64,000 nucleotides of DNA from Strigamia acuminata (GCA_949358305.1 OX442322.1:682001-746000); one strand, 5' to 3'; counted from the first letter of the stretch, positions 1-10,457 are shown. A program made the numbers and translations. Notes: generated by a model from the sequence alone, not told the origin.

Positions 1-2
1 GA

Positions 3-380
3 TGGAGTTGTAGAAAACAGACCAGCGTGGCGTGCTCAACGATGGAGGCGGAATTTGTCGCCCTCGTTGAGTGCGTCAGGGAGCTGTATTGGCTCGACTA
101 CGTCTACAGTTCCGTCCCGATGCTGAATAGATCTTCACCACCTATAGTGTTCTCCGATGCGCTTTCTTCCATCCAATTCACATCAAATGACGTGGAGAAC
201 AGTAAAACGAAACATATCCGAGTGAAATTTCATTGGATTCGGGAATGGTACACAGCAGGTGCATTCCAATTGCGCAAAGTCCCCGGATCAATAAACGTAG
301 CAGACATTTTTACCAAATGGTTGGGTTCATCTCAACTGCGACTGCTAATTTCCCGGATTTTCAATTTCAACCAATTGTGA
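3..380 (+). pseudogene. Copia A0 RNase H, C-terminal fragment
   Basis: C-terminal part of a Ty1/copia RNase H, entering from the left edge of the window. The frame is open from base 3. It carries the copia RNase H landmarks STMEAEF (catalytic Glu), a YSDA-like segment (FSDALSS, Asp), the KTKHIRVKFHWIREW block and the terminal NVADIFTKW motif. It closely matches the same region of copia A1 (26111-26440), so it belongs to family A. The domain would remove tRNA/RNA template during reverse transcription in the virus-like particle. The frame is intact as far as visible, but the upstream gene lies outside the window. Confidence 0.88.
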
Positions 381-588
381 CATTCTTAATTTTGTTTTTC
401 CCGAGTTTTGAGGATCATCGAGTTCCAGTGGGAATTTTCGGGCTTCCGTAGTGATTAATATAACAGTACTCGGCTCGATGTTCCAAATTATTATTTCCAT
501 TATTATTACTCTATGGAAAGTTACATTTAAAGTTTTTCCCTTGACTTATTCTTTATTTTTGCGGCTATTTGCCATCGAAGGGAGAAAT
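381..588 (+). other. Copia A0 3' untranslated region and polypurine tract
   Basis: Noncoding stretch between the RNase H stop and the LTR. It ends in the purine run GAAGGGAGAAA immediately before the LTR's TGTTG, as expected for the plus-strand primer of an LTR element. Small ORFs here (233-451, 451-666) show no family resemblance. Confidence 0.7.
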
Positions 589-1060
589 TGTTGTTTATCG
601 ATGCCAAACAGTCCTCTGTACTTGTTTTGCGCATTTCTTAATGTATTACTGCATTATGCAGCCTAGTGTATTTATTAGGATTTATTTCATTATTTAACAT
701 TGGGCATAATGCTGCCTCTATACTGTTTACATTTGTATTACTTATTATCAACACCAGATGGTGTGCATGTATGTTTTTCACAATCACAATGGCCGCTTGC
801 ACGCCAGCAAGCACTCATGTATTTTCTCCATCTAAATGGACCAAATTATGTAAGCATTTTTGTTTTTATTAAACATTTAGTTTATTTTACATTGTGTTTG
901 CTATATATAAGCACTTTAGAGTACAGTGGCATTATTTTCCAACCGTTTTCAAGCGTTGGAAGTGCGCGCACGTCATTGCGCTCACATTTGTTGTGTTTAG
1001 GCATCTAATCACGCTTCCACACACAGTATTTCATACTGTGCAGCGCACTCCTCTGCTACA
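589..1060 (+). repeat. Copia A0 3' LTR
   Basis: Starts TGTTG after a polypurine tract and ends CTCTGCTACA, the same terminal sequence as the LTRs of copia A1 (20720) and A3 (4693, opposite strand). A TATA-like TATATAAGCAC lies near 903-913, where the promoter would be. Copia B4 coding sequence resumes abruptly at 1061, so A0 is inserted inside B4. The matching 5' LTR is outside the window. Confidence 0.85.
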
Positions 1061-2617
1061 GAAATAGCAAGTTTACCAGAAAAGGGCGAGTGGAACCAAG
1101 CTATGACTGATGAAATCGACACCATGCATGAGCGTGAAGTGTGGGAGCTAGTTCCACCACCACCCGACACTAAAGTGATTGGATGCAGATGGATCTACAC
1201 CGTTAAACAGAATGATCAAAGGGAAATTGCTAGATACAAAGCCCGACTTGTAGCGCAAGGTTTTTCGCAAATGTACGGCGAGTCATATGAAGAGACATTT
1301 TCTCCTGTGGTGGATTTTTCGATTGTACGATTCATGTTCACACTTTTGGTTTGCATGCTCAAATGGTCGTATATCCAAGCAGATGTTAAGTGTGCGTATC
1401 TCTACGCGAAGCTACACAAGACCATATACATGCGCCAGCCCAAGGGATTTATTCATCCAGACAAACAAAATTACGTTTGCCGACTGCTTAGAGCAATTTA
1501 TGGATTGCATCAATCCGGCAGAGAATGGGGCATAGAATTGGAAGAGACTTTACTCAAACTTGGATTGCAACACGTAAACTGGTGTAATTGTGTCTACAAA
1601 TACAAGAACGTTGCGTATTTGATCGTGTACGTGGACGACATTGTCGTTATTGGAAAGCAGTATGCTGATGCGATGGATGTACTGAACATGATTAAGACTC
1701 AATTCGATTTGGTCATTCTGGGAAAGACAAAGAAGCTACTAGGGGTTGAATTCTGTTCGCACATACAACAAATGGTGTTACATCAGAGAACTTATGTCAA
1801 CAAAGTCTTACTGAGATTCAAGGACTTTTTAGACCCAGTGAAGATAAGGTCGCAACCAATGACCAAATCAACCGTTCTCACCAAAAAAGATTGTCCAAAT
1901 ATGATCGAGGACTTGAAACTAATGGAAAGAATCCCTTATCGAAGCTTACTCGGATTGTTGGCATTCATCGGATCGAGAACCAGACCAGACATGACTTATG
2001 CGATCAATATTCTAAGTCAATTCCAGTCGAACCCAGGGTGGAGTCACTGGATTGTCTTACTGGATTTGCTGAGCTATTTAAGGACAACGAAGAATTTTGG
2101 GCTAATGTTATTCCCAAATAACAGGATAGAAGTCATTGGCTATAGTGATTCCAATTACGCAAACAATCGAGATGATCGAATCTCCGTTGGAGGAACTCTA
2201 ATAACACTAGGAAACACACCTGTCTATTGGAGGACCTTCAAGCAACGTAATGTGACACTATCGACTATGGAGGCTGAATATGTAGCCCTCACAGAAACGG
2301 TGAAGGACTACATGTGGATTGTGAGAGTTTTGTACGAAATTGTCCCCAACTTGGCCAACAAGTTTTTCCATCACGTGTTGTGTGACAACATATCAACTGT
2401 TGATTTTACGAAATCCAACATAGAGAACCGAAAAACGAAACATATAGACATTCGGTACCACTTCATAAAAGAGCTTGTGAGGAAAAACGACCTTCAAGTA
2501 GTGCACGTTGGAACCAAGAGTAATCATGCGGACATTTTCACAAAATCCGTTGATAAGTGTGACCTTATTGAGTTCTGTAATCGTTTCTTAGATGATTTAA
2601 ATGTCATAACTGCTTAA
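1061..2617 (+). CDS. Copia B4 pol fragment: reverse transcriptase and RNase H
   Basis: About 519 codons open from 1061, with no stop until 2617. The N-terminal part is copia RT (VIGCRWIYTVK, KARLVAQGFSQ, DVKCAYLY, LYGLHQSGREW-like), the active site YVDDIVVIG lies near 1627-1650, and RNase H follows (TMEAEYVAL, DNISTVDF, KTKHIDIRYHF, NHADIFTK). The 5' part of the element (gag, protease, integrase) is missing because A0 interrupts it at 1060/1061. The ATG at 1103 is internal, not a true start. The frame is intact, so the insertion of A0 and B4 itself are fairly young. Family B is shared with the elements at 6-11, 13, 29-33 and 34 kb. Confidence 0.9.
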   Translation, partial: EIASLPEKGEWNQAMTDEIDTMHEREVWELVPPPPDTKVIGCRWIYTVKQNDQREIARYKARLVAQGFSQMYGESYEETFSPVVDFSIVRFMFTLLVCMLKWSYIQADVKCAYLYAKLHKTIYMRQPKGFIHPDKQNYVCRLLRAIYGLHQSGREWGIELEETLLKLGLQHVNWCNCVYKYKNVAYLIVYVDDIVVIGKQYADAMDVLNMIKTQFDLVILGKTKKLLGVEFCSHIQQMVLHQRTYVNKVLLRFKDFLDPVKIRSQPMTKSTVLTKKDCPNMIEDLKLMERIPYRSLLGLLAFIGSRTRPDMTYAINILSQFQSNPGWSHWIVLLDLLSYLRTTKNFGLMLFPNNRIEVIGYSDSNYANNRDDRISVGGTLITLGNTPVYWRTFKQRNVTLSTMEAEYVALTETVKDYMWIVRVLYEIVPNLANKFFHHVLCDNISTVDFTKSNIENRKTKHIDIRYHFIKELVRKNDLQVVHVGTKSNHADIFTKSVDKCDLIEFCNRFLDDLNVITA

Positions 2618-2635
2618 TAATGCGAGGGGGCCGAT

Positions 2636-2949
2636 TGTTGAAATATAGCGTATAATACAATTTAAGATACGTATATAGTTGTATCGCATTATTCAAGCAA
2701 TGATATGTTCTTTTGTTCGATATTATTGTTTACTTTTGACCACGTGAAAGATCACGCTTGTTATTGTATGTAACTTGTATTAATTGCCTACAGGTGGCAC
2801 CAGGTAGTTTGAGTCACATGACTTAGAAATAAAGCTTCATTCTATGTTTTGCTTTTGACCTGTAAAGACTGTTCTTTATTTCTACACTAATGCTTTCCAC
2901 TCCACTGATAAATTAGACATTCTGCACTATTTAATAGTACACACCAACA
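2636..2949 (+). repeat. Copia B4 3' LTR
   Basis: About 314 bp, TGTTG...CCAACA, directly after the polypurine tract GCGAGGGGGCCGAT. Length and layout match the B LTRs at 13048 (315 bp), 6077 (316 bp) and 29018 (319 bp). To its right the protease of copia A3 starts without a gap, so B4 sits in A3. Confidence 0.87.
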
Positions 2950-3712
2950 CTTGTAGGATCTGAGTCTTATCGATTTTCGAAACCGAAATCAAGTTTGCCT
3001 CGAAGTTCAGCGCGTAGAGAACATTCGTCAAATTAACAACACATCGGGCCTTGTCAATCGCCGTAAGAAGTCGAACTGTTCCTTTTCCTGTAACTTGGGA
3101 CTTCCCTTGTCCCAACTCGATATCAAACGGTACGCAATCGGCAAAATCAGGAAACCAAGCACGGACATGTGACACATGATCCGTGGCGCCGCAATCAACT
3201 ATCCACTCATTGGATTGCATGAAGTGGACAGTTGGAGGTTAAACAATCTGCGGTGCGTTCACAAAAAATGTCCCCTCTCGCTGCGGATGGGAACCGTCAC
3301 TAGGTCAGGTGACGTTAGATTTCGGCGCGGTATTCTTATTTCGTCAGCGACTTTTCCTTCAGGATGTGCATTGTTGCAAAGAGGCCGCAGGTTGATTACC
3401 GTTGTCACGGCGCGGGAGTGGACACCTATTCGCATAGTGTCCCATCTGGTCGCAGTTGAAACACTTGACGGTTGATAAGTCGCGAGTACCAGATTTATTG
3501 CGCTGACGAAACTGTCCTCCTTTTGCAGAAGTGTGAGCCGACGAAGAAGTTGTCCCGAGTAATTCAATCGATTTCAGGCGCAGATGCTCTGATATTAATT
3601 GTTCGGCAACTTTAGTTGGCGTAAAGTCCGCATCTGCCCTTTGCCACTGTTCATAATTCCCAACTCTTAACACGGGGATTAAGCCACTCGAAGAACCGGC
3701 CGCTTTCTGCAT
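2950..3712 (-). pseudogene. Copia A3 gag-protease fragment, internally deleted
   Basis: Minus-strand gag starting at ATG 3712 (MQKAAG...), in the same position and context as A1 gag. After the GNYEQW motif the reading jumps to the region just before the zinc knuckle, so roughly the middle half of Gag is deleted. The knuckle CFNCDQMGHYANRC is intact. A frameshift lies between about 3260 and 3220, after which the protease reads IVDCGATDHVSH (catalytic Asp in DCGA, as in A1). Coding stops at 2950 where copia B4 is inserted; the remainder lies left of the window. Nonfunctional. Confidence 0.85.
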
Positions 3713-4675
3713 CGTAACTTGAAGAACAAAACACGGGGAAAACACAAAGGCTCAGAGAATGGCACGAAGAAAATTTCACTAAACCATGCACACTGAACGT
3801 TCGGAGCACGTAAATGAAGCACTGCACTTGAGGTTCGAGGCGGAAAAACCAGAATTGGGAGGCAATGCTACAATTGCCTGATAACCTGTGGTAAGTGTCC
3901 CCCTGACGTCCTTTGTGACCACCTGGGGTCGCGGGAATGTCAGGTGGCGCAGGGCTCAGCCTTACCACAGAATACAATGAAGCTGTGCTCGGACTCGAGC
4001 GTAGGGCGCCAAGGATACTAAGTGACCCACCAAAATCCCTTCTTAAAACTAACAATATAAAAACGAAAAAGGCGAAATAGGTGAATCGATTGCCGTTGCA
4101 ATCCTCGTGCAAATGAGGGCACGGCTCGGCTTTCTCGAAAAGCCAGAGAAAACGCAGTTCAAACGTTAATGTCCGAACTGTTCTCGAAAAATCGAGGCTC
4201 TTCTTCCACTTCAAAGATCGCAGATAACCGCCGTTCACCGGGGAACTAAGCGGCGAACAATCTAGTGTTCGTTTCTCTTTGGAACTGTCGCGGAAAGCTA
4301 AACAGTGTCGAAACTCGATATCGGTGAAAAATCTGAAATTAAACAAAATTCGTCTCAAAATTCGCAAATCCCGCGTAATTTTGGACGACATTAAATGTAG
4401 AATCGCTTGAAAAACAGCCTTGTGATAATTTTTGCCGTGAAATTTGCGAATCCCGCACAATTCCAGGCAAAATTAAATGCAAAAATGATGAAATTGACGT
4501 TGTGAACAGATCAAAACGTCGGTAATACGTCACAGGGGTCCTACAAATCACGCAGTGGACGAAAATCGGCTTGAAGATCGTTGAACACTGCAAATAAATA
4601 TTTTGTCACAAAATCGCGAATTTTGCGAATTCTGCGTCAAAAATTAAACAAAGAATGATCAAATTTAGCAAGCAA
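3713..4675 (-). other. Copia A3 5' leader
   Basis: Untranslated leader between primer-binding site and gag, about 960 nt like the A1 leader (20739-21629). A long antisense-looking ORF across 3651-4460 has no recognisable domain and covers the RNA hairpin, so I treat the stretch as leader. It is rich in short GCGAATT/TTCGCGA repeats. Confidence 0.6.
3886..3970 (-). ncRNA. Copia leader RNA hairpin (A3 copy)
   Basis: A perfect 10-bp stem CTGTGGTAAG/CTTACCACAG closes an 85-nt domain 174 nt upstream of the A3 gag ATG. Inside it, CCACCT can pair with AGGTGG, or the overlapping CCTGAC with GTCAGG. The same arrangement with different but compensating bases occurs at 21336-21420 and 63642-63714. Likely a cis-acting RNA element of the transcript (packaging, dimerisation or translation); its role is not shown. 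Confidence 0.65.
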
Positions 4676-4691
4676 CCATCCTCTGCTACCA
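4676..4691 (-). other. Primer-binding site, initiator tRNA-Met 3' end (A3)
   Basis: On the minus strand reads TGGTAGCAGAGGATGG, the 16-nt complement of the 3' end of animal initiator tRNA-Met including CCA. It lies one base from the LTR end, as required for minus-strand priming. Confidence 0.82.
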
Positions 4692-4692
4692 A

Positions 4693-5254
4693 TGTAGCAG
4701 AGGAGTGCGCAATTCTCGGTAGAATTACCGATTGGAAGCGTGAATAACAAAGCGCACAAAAATGACGGCGACATCGGAATTAACCAGACGGTGATATCGG
4801 AATTAACCAGACGGTGATATCGGAATTAACCAGACTGCCGCACTCTAAAGTGCTTATATGCAGTGGGAAATGACTAAACATAAACTAAAAGCATAAAATG
4901 TTTAATGAAAATAGGAAAACAACTTACAAACGAATCAATTTCTAAGCTGGAGTGAAACATGCATGTTGGCATGCATGTCGCCATATTGGAAAGTGAAAAA
5001 GTACAGTGATGGCACTCTGGTGCCGATAATTGGCATTAAGAGTCAAGACAAAGAACAAATCATAACATAAGAGAATAAATCATGTCGGTATAGAGCAATA
5101 GTATGGAATCTCATACGTAACAGTGCGAATCAAGCACAATTATCGAGAATAACTAAATAATAACGAATATGCACTAAATATCAAGATACTATATGAAAAA
5201 TTGGATAACTAAATATATACAATATATCGACAATCTACGGTCTTTAGACCAACA
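4693..5254 (-). repeat. Copia A3 5' LTR
   Basis: On the minus strand starts TGTTGGTC (plus end 5254) and ends CTCTGCTACA at 4693, next to the primer-binding site. 562 bp. It contains three tandem copies of a 23-bp unit (4773-4841) and a TATA-like GCTTATATGC near 4851-4860. Inserted in the reverse transcriptase of copia A4. Confidence 0.82.
4773..4841. repeat. 23-bp tandem triplication inside A3 LTR
   Basis: Three near-identical units starting at 4773, 4796 and 4819, each with the core ATCGGAATTAA. The reverse complement core TTAATTCCGAT is also triplicated, with a 14-bp period, in the A2 LTR at 12201-12242. Confidence 0.85.
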
Positions 5255-6076
5255 CCGGCGGCATCTGATTTGAGTTTGAAAATCCACTTGCATCCGAGAA
5301 TCGTTGTGTCGGGCGGCTTCAGTACTTCAATGTACACTTCACGTTCTTTGAATGTCCCAAGTTCATCTTCGATAGCTTCACGCCACTTCGGCGCATCATG
5401 AAATTTCGGAATTTCGGTGAATGAAGCAGGTTCCGTACGACAAAGATGAGCCGCGTGTCGGACGACAGGAATTGTTGGCAAAGTATGTTCAATGTTGCCA
5501 AAGAAAAAGAGTTCCGGGTTGCAAGCGGTATTATTGAATCGACAATAATTCTCGATGTCCTTGCGTAAACGCAACCGGACATCCGGTTCCAGGAAGTAAT
5601 AAACTTCGATATCAATCTTTCCAGGCCTTTGATCCTTGCAAAGGTGCTCTTCACTTCTCCAACGGGAACACTCGGAATCTCCTCTGACATATCTCCATAT
5701 GAAAGTGGTATGACTTGCTGTCGGAGCTGCTACTTCAGTTTCCTGAAGCGGGGCTGGAGACATAGGTGCGGCATCGAAAATTGGCATCGTATGTTGGAGA
5801 ACGGTGGCACCTGCTCTATTTCATGTCGTTACGTATCTTCCTGGAGAACCCGGAGGAGAGATACCTGGCAAAGTTTGCGGTGAATCACGTGAGGAATGAG
5901 TCGATGTTGGTAGAATGGATATTTCATCAATTGGATCCACGTCGTCATCCGTATCGCCATGGTCCAAGTTAATTGGATAGGAAACTGACCGACGAATGCT
6001 TTCGGAACTCTGTAATTGAAGAGCGCAGGCCTCCAACAGTAAACGTTCCGGCGTTAACTGGACAACGGGAGATAAT
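5255..6076 (-). pseudogene. Copia A4 pol fragment: linker and RT N-terminus
   Basis: Minus-strand family A pol. From right to left it holds the proline/serine/acid-rich linker after integrase (ISPPGSPG block near 5840), a frame break around 5790-5820, then the RT-proximal block (RPGKIDIEVYYFLEPDVRLR, FFFGNIEHTLP, FHDAPKWREAIEDELGTF, TTILGCKWIFKLKSDA) that aligns with A1 24660-25090. It ends exactly where the A3 LTR begins. Oldest layer of the left-hand nest. The right boundary at copia B3 (6077) is inferred. Confidence 0.78.
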
Positions 6077-6392
6077 TGTTGAATACTGTTACAAACTAGT
6101 GCAAACAGTTAAATTGTGCAGTGGTTTGGAAAAACTCATCTGGTGAAAAAAGCACACATCATCTTAACAGGTGAGAATCAAAACATCAAGTGAAGGTTTT
6201 ATTCACTAGTCATGTGACATTCTACAAACAGTGCCACCTTTGGGCAACATATACAAACTATATGTAAACAAATGCCGTAGCCATTCATATGGCTAAGTAT
6301 GAACAGAAATGCCAAATAAAGAACGTATTATCGCTTGATAATACGATCCAAATATACACACACTATAAATGGCAATTACATATCGGAAAACA
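6077..6392 (-). repeat. Copia B3 3' LTR
   Basis: About 316 bp, resembling the B3 5' LTR at 11125-11441 (shared GTATTATCAAGCGATAAT, CACATGACT-like and ATACTTAGC blocks). On the minus strand it starts TGTTTTCCG. There is no polypurine tract beside it, because the internal sequence next to it is the fold-back element. Confidence 0.72.
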
Positions 6393-6965
6393 CCACAATA
6401 GCGATGCTGAAAAGAGCGACGTTGCTCTTTTGAAGCGCAATTTCGCTTCGTATTAGCGTCGCTGAAATTAGCGACGCCTCGTAAGAACGACGCTGTGAAG
6501 TGCGACGCACGTTTGAGCGACGTACCGTATTAGCGACGCACGTTGTGATTTTCTTAACCTTCGCCCTTTTTCGGTTGTTTGTTGGTTTTTATTCGCAGTG
6601 GTTTTATGGATTTTTAGGGGCATTTTTCATTGTTTTTTCGATAATTTCTGACATGTTTCATTATTTTTTCGATTTTTTGGGGCATTTTTCACTGTTTTTT
6701 CGATTTTTTTGGGCATTTCTTGTTGTTTTTTTGTTTTTTTTTTGCCAGTTTTCATTCTTTTTTCGATGTTTTTCAGCAATTTTTCAAGCGATTGCTCTTT
6801 TCAGCGTCGCTATTTTAAGCGATCGCTCTTTTCAGCGTCGCTGTTTTCAGCGTCGCTTTTTTAAGCGATCGCTGTTCCCCGTGCCGCTCTTTGGGGCGTC
6901 GCTCTTTTCAGACGTCGCTATTCTAAGCTCGCTCTTCTCAGCGTCGCTATTAAAGGCCTTCTTCT
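6393..6965. mobile_element. Fold-back-like DNA element with GCGACG repeats
   Basis: Terminal inverted repeats at 6397-6419 and 6930-6952 match at about 21 of 23 positions (AATAGCGAYGCTGA...). The left flank (6397-6560) and right flank (6785-6952) consist of many degenerate GCGACG/CGTCGC units in opposite orientation. Between them is a T-rich core of short GATTTTTTGGGGCATTTTTC-type repeats. No coding capacity: the phenylalanine-rich frame at 6500-7081 is low complexity. It replaces the RT C-terminus, RNase H and polypurine tract of copia B3. No target duplication was found. Confidence 0.6.
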
Positions 6966-8315
6966 TACATTCAGCACGTTCATGGCATCTTCGTACTGTC
7001 TGCCGAAAACGACAATATCGTCGACGTATACTATCAAATACGCAATGTTTCCAAACTTGTAAACACAGTTCCACCAATTGACATGTTGCAGTCCAAGTTT
7101 TAAAGTATCCTCCAGTTCGATGCCCCATTCTCTGCCCGATTGATGTAAACCATAAATTGCTCGAAGGAATTTACAGACGTAGTTTTCCTTTCCTTGGCAA
7201 ACGAATCCTTTCGGCTGACGCATGTATATGGTTTTATGCAGCTTTGCGTAAAGATAAGCGCATTTGACATCAGCCTGGATATAGGACCACTTCAGCATGC
7301 ATACTAGCAGTGTGAACATGAAGCGAACGATGGAGAAGTCAACCACAGGTGAGAAAGTTTCTTCATAAGACTCGCCATAGATTTGGGAGAAACCTTGTGC
7401 GACAAATCTTGCTTTATATCGGGCTATCTCTTCCTTTTCATTTACTTTGACTGTGTAGATCCACTTACATCCTATCACTTTAGTGTCGGGTGGTGGTGGA
7501 ACTAATTCCCATACCTCGCGCTCATGCATCGTGTCGATTTCTTCACACATCGCTTGATTCCATTCTTGTTTTTCTGGTAGATTTGCAATCTGCTCAAAGC
7601 GTGTAGGAATATGAACTTCGAGATGATTAGCTTCAAAGTCAATAGTTAAGTCGTCCAGATCTAAGTCGAAATTTTCTGCAGTCGCATTTGATTTAGAGGG
7701 CTTCTTTCTTCTCTTGTCCTCAAAGAGATGTTCGGGAACACGAAGATTGTGATCCGCGCAGTAACGTTTTACATCTGGTATCGAATGCAATTTCGGCTTA
7801 TCGTATCCGACGATCGTATATTCAAAATCTTTTTGTCCCGTCGGCCTAATCTTTTCTGTTTTCTTCCAAACTAGTGGAGGTTTAGTCCGAACAGGGTCCA
7901 GGACTTCTGCTTTCGCTTGTGGTGCAGGTAAATTGACTCGTAACTTCTCTTCCGGTTGTCTAAACTTCAGTTTGACTTGAGGTAATTCCTCTTGTTGTAC
8001 TTCTTTCTTATCGATTGGGATCGGCGGCGGTAGCGGTGGTCTAACGTCTTCATCTGAATAATATTGGCGATCGTCATTGTCCAAATTATCCTCTAAATTA
8101 TCAATATATGTCGTATATTTTTCTGGTAGGCCCAGCATGCCTTCAACTCCGCGCCTGCTTTCAATAAATTTGACATCGCTCGTCTCAATTATCTTGGAAA
8201 AATCTGGTAGCCAGACCCTATATCCTTTTGTTATCCGGGAATAGCCGAGCATAATTCCATGCAGCCCTTTATTGTCTATTTTGCCATCTCGAATTTTCTT
8301 CTGCACGAAACACAA
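6966..8315 (-). pseudogene. Copia B3 pol: integrase tail, linker, RT (truncated)
   Basis: Minus strand. Integrase C-terminal block (GLHGIMLGYSRITKGYRVW), a long charged/proline linker, then RT (VIGCKWIYTVK, KARFVAQGFSQ, ETFSPVVDFS, DVKCAYLYAKLH, GLHQSGREWG) up to the active site YVDDIVVFG near 7010-7040. Homology stops at about 6970 after the DAMNVLN block, where the fold-back element begins, so thumb, connection and RNase H are gone. At the 5' side (8315/8330) a short deletion plus frameshift separates it from the integrase core. Confidence 0.87.
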
Positions 8316-8329
8316 ACTCCCAAACTGTC

Positions 8330-9322
8330 TTAGGTGTCCATTAATGTTTTGTCCGAGTTCAGTTTGGCAATCCGATTTCTGAGATAGTTGAAAGTGAGAA
8401 TTGCTTCACCCCAAAAACGATGTTCCAACTGCGCATCGTAGATGAGCGCACGGATCCCATTTGCCAAAGTCTGGTTTAATCTTTCGGAAACGCCGTTCTG
8501 GGCAGGCGTATACTTGTTGGTCCTCTCGTGAGTGATTCCTTGTCCCTCGAGGTACTCTCCAAACTTGTTGGAACAAAACTCCATCCCATTGTCCGTTTGA
8601 ATGGCTAGAACCGATTTTCCGAGTAATTGTTCTATTCGTTTCACGTGTTTCTGAAATATCTCGAATACTTCATCCTTCTTCTTCATTAGGTACACCAATG
8701 AGTAACGCAAATAATCATCAGTAATAGTAAGAAAATATCTATTCCCTGAAAGTGTTGCAGTTTCAAAAGCTCCACACACGTTCATGTGCAACAATTCTAG
8801 TGGTTGTTTTGATCTAATCCCAGGCAGAGATTTGTGCGAAATAGATTTCTTCTTTGCCAAAGTGCAAACGTCACATTGTGTGATTGGAACATCTAGAACT
8901 GGTAATCCAATCACTGCATCCCGCTTACTCATCTCTTGTACGCTCGGAAAATGGATGTGTCCTAATCGTTTGTGCCAAAGTCTGGCTTCTTCTGGATTAG
9001 ATGTACTTTTACTCGACCCAGTTGATGATTGTTTTTGTTGTTCGCCAACACTAGCTTTGTTGTTTTGTTTTTGTTTCAATTTTTCAAAATCTGGTTTCTG
9101 GTCACTTGTTTTAATGTAGTAAAGTCTGTCCTTTTTCACCGCTTCCATTAATTGTCTTTTCCATTGTGGATCATAAATCTTAACTATTGTGCAGCCAATT
9201 GCAACCTTGCATCTCGCTTCATCTATACACGGTCCCGACATTAAATTTCTCCTCAAATCCGGTGCGTAGTAAACCTTCTTTAAGGTTATTGGAATTGTTT
9301 CTTTCCCTACGACGCACATCAC
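8330..9322 (-). pseudogene. Copia B3 protease C-terminus, pre-integrase and integrase core
   Basis: 330 codons, minus strand. It carries the GAG_pre-integrase domain with an HHCC-type zinc site (LWHKRLGHIH ... CDVCTLAKK), then the integrase core with the D,D,E triad: LHMNVCGAF (the usual Asp is replaced by Asn here), IQTDNGMEF and NGVSERLNQTL. Ends in a frameshift beside a small deletion at 8316-8330. Dead as it stands because of the frame breaks and the D-to-N change. Confidence 0.86.
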
Positions 9323-9409
9323 GCAGACATCGCCAACGCCTTGGATTTAAATTAATGTCTTTTTATCTGCTTGGCTGATAGTTCCAGTGGTTTGTTTGAA
9401 ATTGAAAAA

Positions 9410-9667
9410 CTAATCCTTTTCTTTACAGAAATGTCCGGTTGCCCCGGTGTCGTATATCCAGCAATTGTTTGCTGTACTGCACTGCAGCATCTCCTCTTTG
9501 TCCAATTCTTTCAAAAATCCGACATCTAACATGTTTGCGTCCAATTCTTCAACACTATTTGTGTTTAAGTTGTTGTTTGGTGGCAATTGCGCTGTGCAAT
9601 CTCTCGCCCAATGCCCTGGTTGATTGCAGCGAATACACGGTCCCTCGTCCCGTTGATCAACTGGCAC
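9410..9667 (-). pseudogene. Copia B3 Gag zinc knuckle and protease active site
   Basis: 85 codons with the CCHC knuckle CIRCNQPGHWARDC and the protease motif IYDTGATGHF. Same order as in copia B2. Separated from upstream gag (9657) and downstream pol (9322) by frame breaks. Confidence 0.84.
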
Positions 9668-10457
9668 TTCCTCTTAAATTCCTCGTGTTTTTGCCGCCTC
9701 GATAATTCGATCTGCCGCCTCTTTGTCCGCCTTGATATCTTCGGTTGTTTTGGCTATTATTTCCTTGTTGTTGGAATTTCGTGGAACTGTCGCTATTTTT
9801 GGAGTTACTCGAATTCTGCCCCGTGCTAAAAGCGTCAACGATCGGCCCCTGGCCTGAATCCCTTTGCTGCTGCACAAGTCGTCCTTCTTCGGCAACCAAT
9901 TCGGCTTCTACTTTCTCCAAAGTGAAGTTTATATCTTCCCATCTGTAGATATTTTGGACTATCAATTGGTACTCTTGTGGTAGGTAGCGTATCAATTGAA
10001 AAGCCTGGTATAAATCTGCTAACTGGTGTTTGACGTCCGCTAATTTCTTCGCAGCATTCCTAATTTTTACAGCGAAAACGCCAACTGTTTCTGTCATTGG
10101 TTCATACTTTAAACTGAAGAATTCGTCCAACAAACGAATGATCCGCGCTCTGGAAACTGGTTCGAAATTAGTTTTCAGCGTATCCCACGCCTTTTTCGCG
10201 TCTTCGATCCCACTGAGCAGTTCGTGGTACTGCTCTTCAATCGAGTAGTAAATTAGGTTGAAAGCTTGTCCTTTCCGCAATTTGTAATCTGAGCGGTCAC
10301 GCCAAGACGCTCCAGGTGCCAACGCCTCTTCAGTTCCATCGGTGAAACCCCAGCAACCATGATGCATTAAAAGTACTTTTATCTGCTGTTTCCATGCATC
10401 GTAATTTTCTCTATTCAGCAAGGTGATTTTCCTCTCTGGTTTGTCCGAATCCATCAT
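9657..10457 (-). pseudogene. Copia B3 Gag N-terminal and central region
   Basis: 266 codons from ATG 10457. Copia-type Gag (UBN2-like fold inferred from LNRENYDAWKQQIKVLL, CWGFTDG, AWDTLKTNFEPVSRARIIRLLDEFFSLKY, LPQEYQLIVQNIYRW). The basic glycine-rich tail (GGQRGGRSNYRGG) precedes the zinc knuckle, which is in another frame downstream. Very similar to B2 Gag (30155 onward). Confidence 0.88.

Noticed and set aside
3651-4460. 269-codon minus-strand ORF upstream of A3 gag
   Set aside because: Lies in the retrotransposon leader, covers the structured RNA element, has no domain, and its counterpart in A1 (20557-21629) reads differently. Treated as chance open frame.
4773-4841. CRISPR-like short repeats
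   Set aside because: Only three abutting units without spacers, inside an LTR of eukaryotic DNA.
6500-7081. 193-codon phenylalanine-rich ORF
   Set aside because: Produced by the T-rich repeated core of the fold-back element; low complexity and partly antisense to RT.
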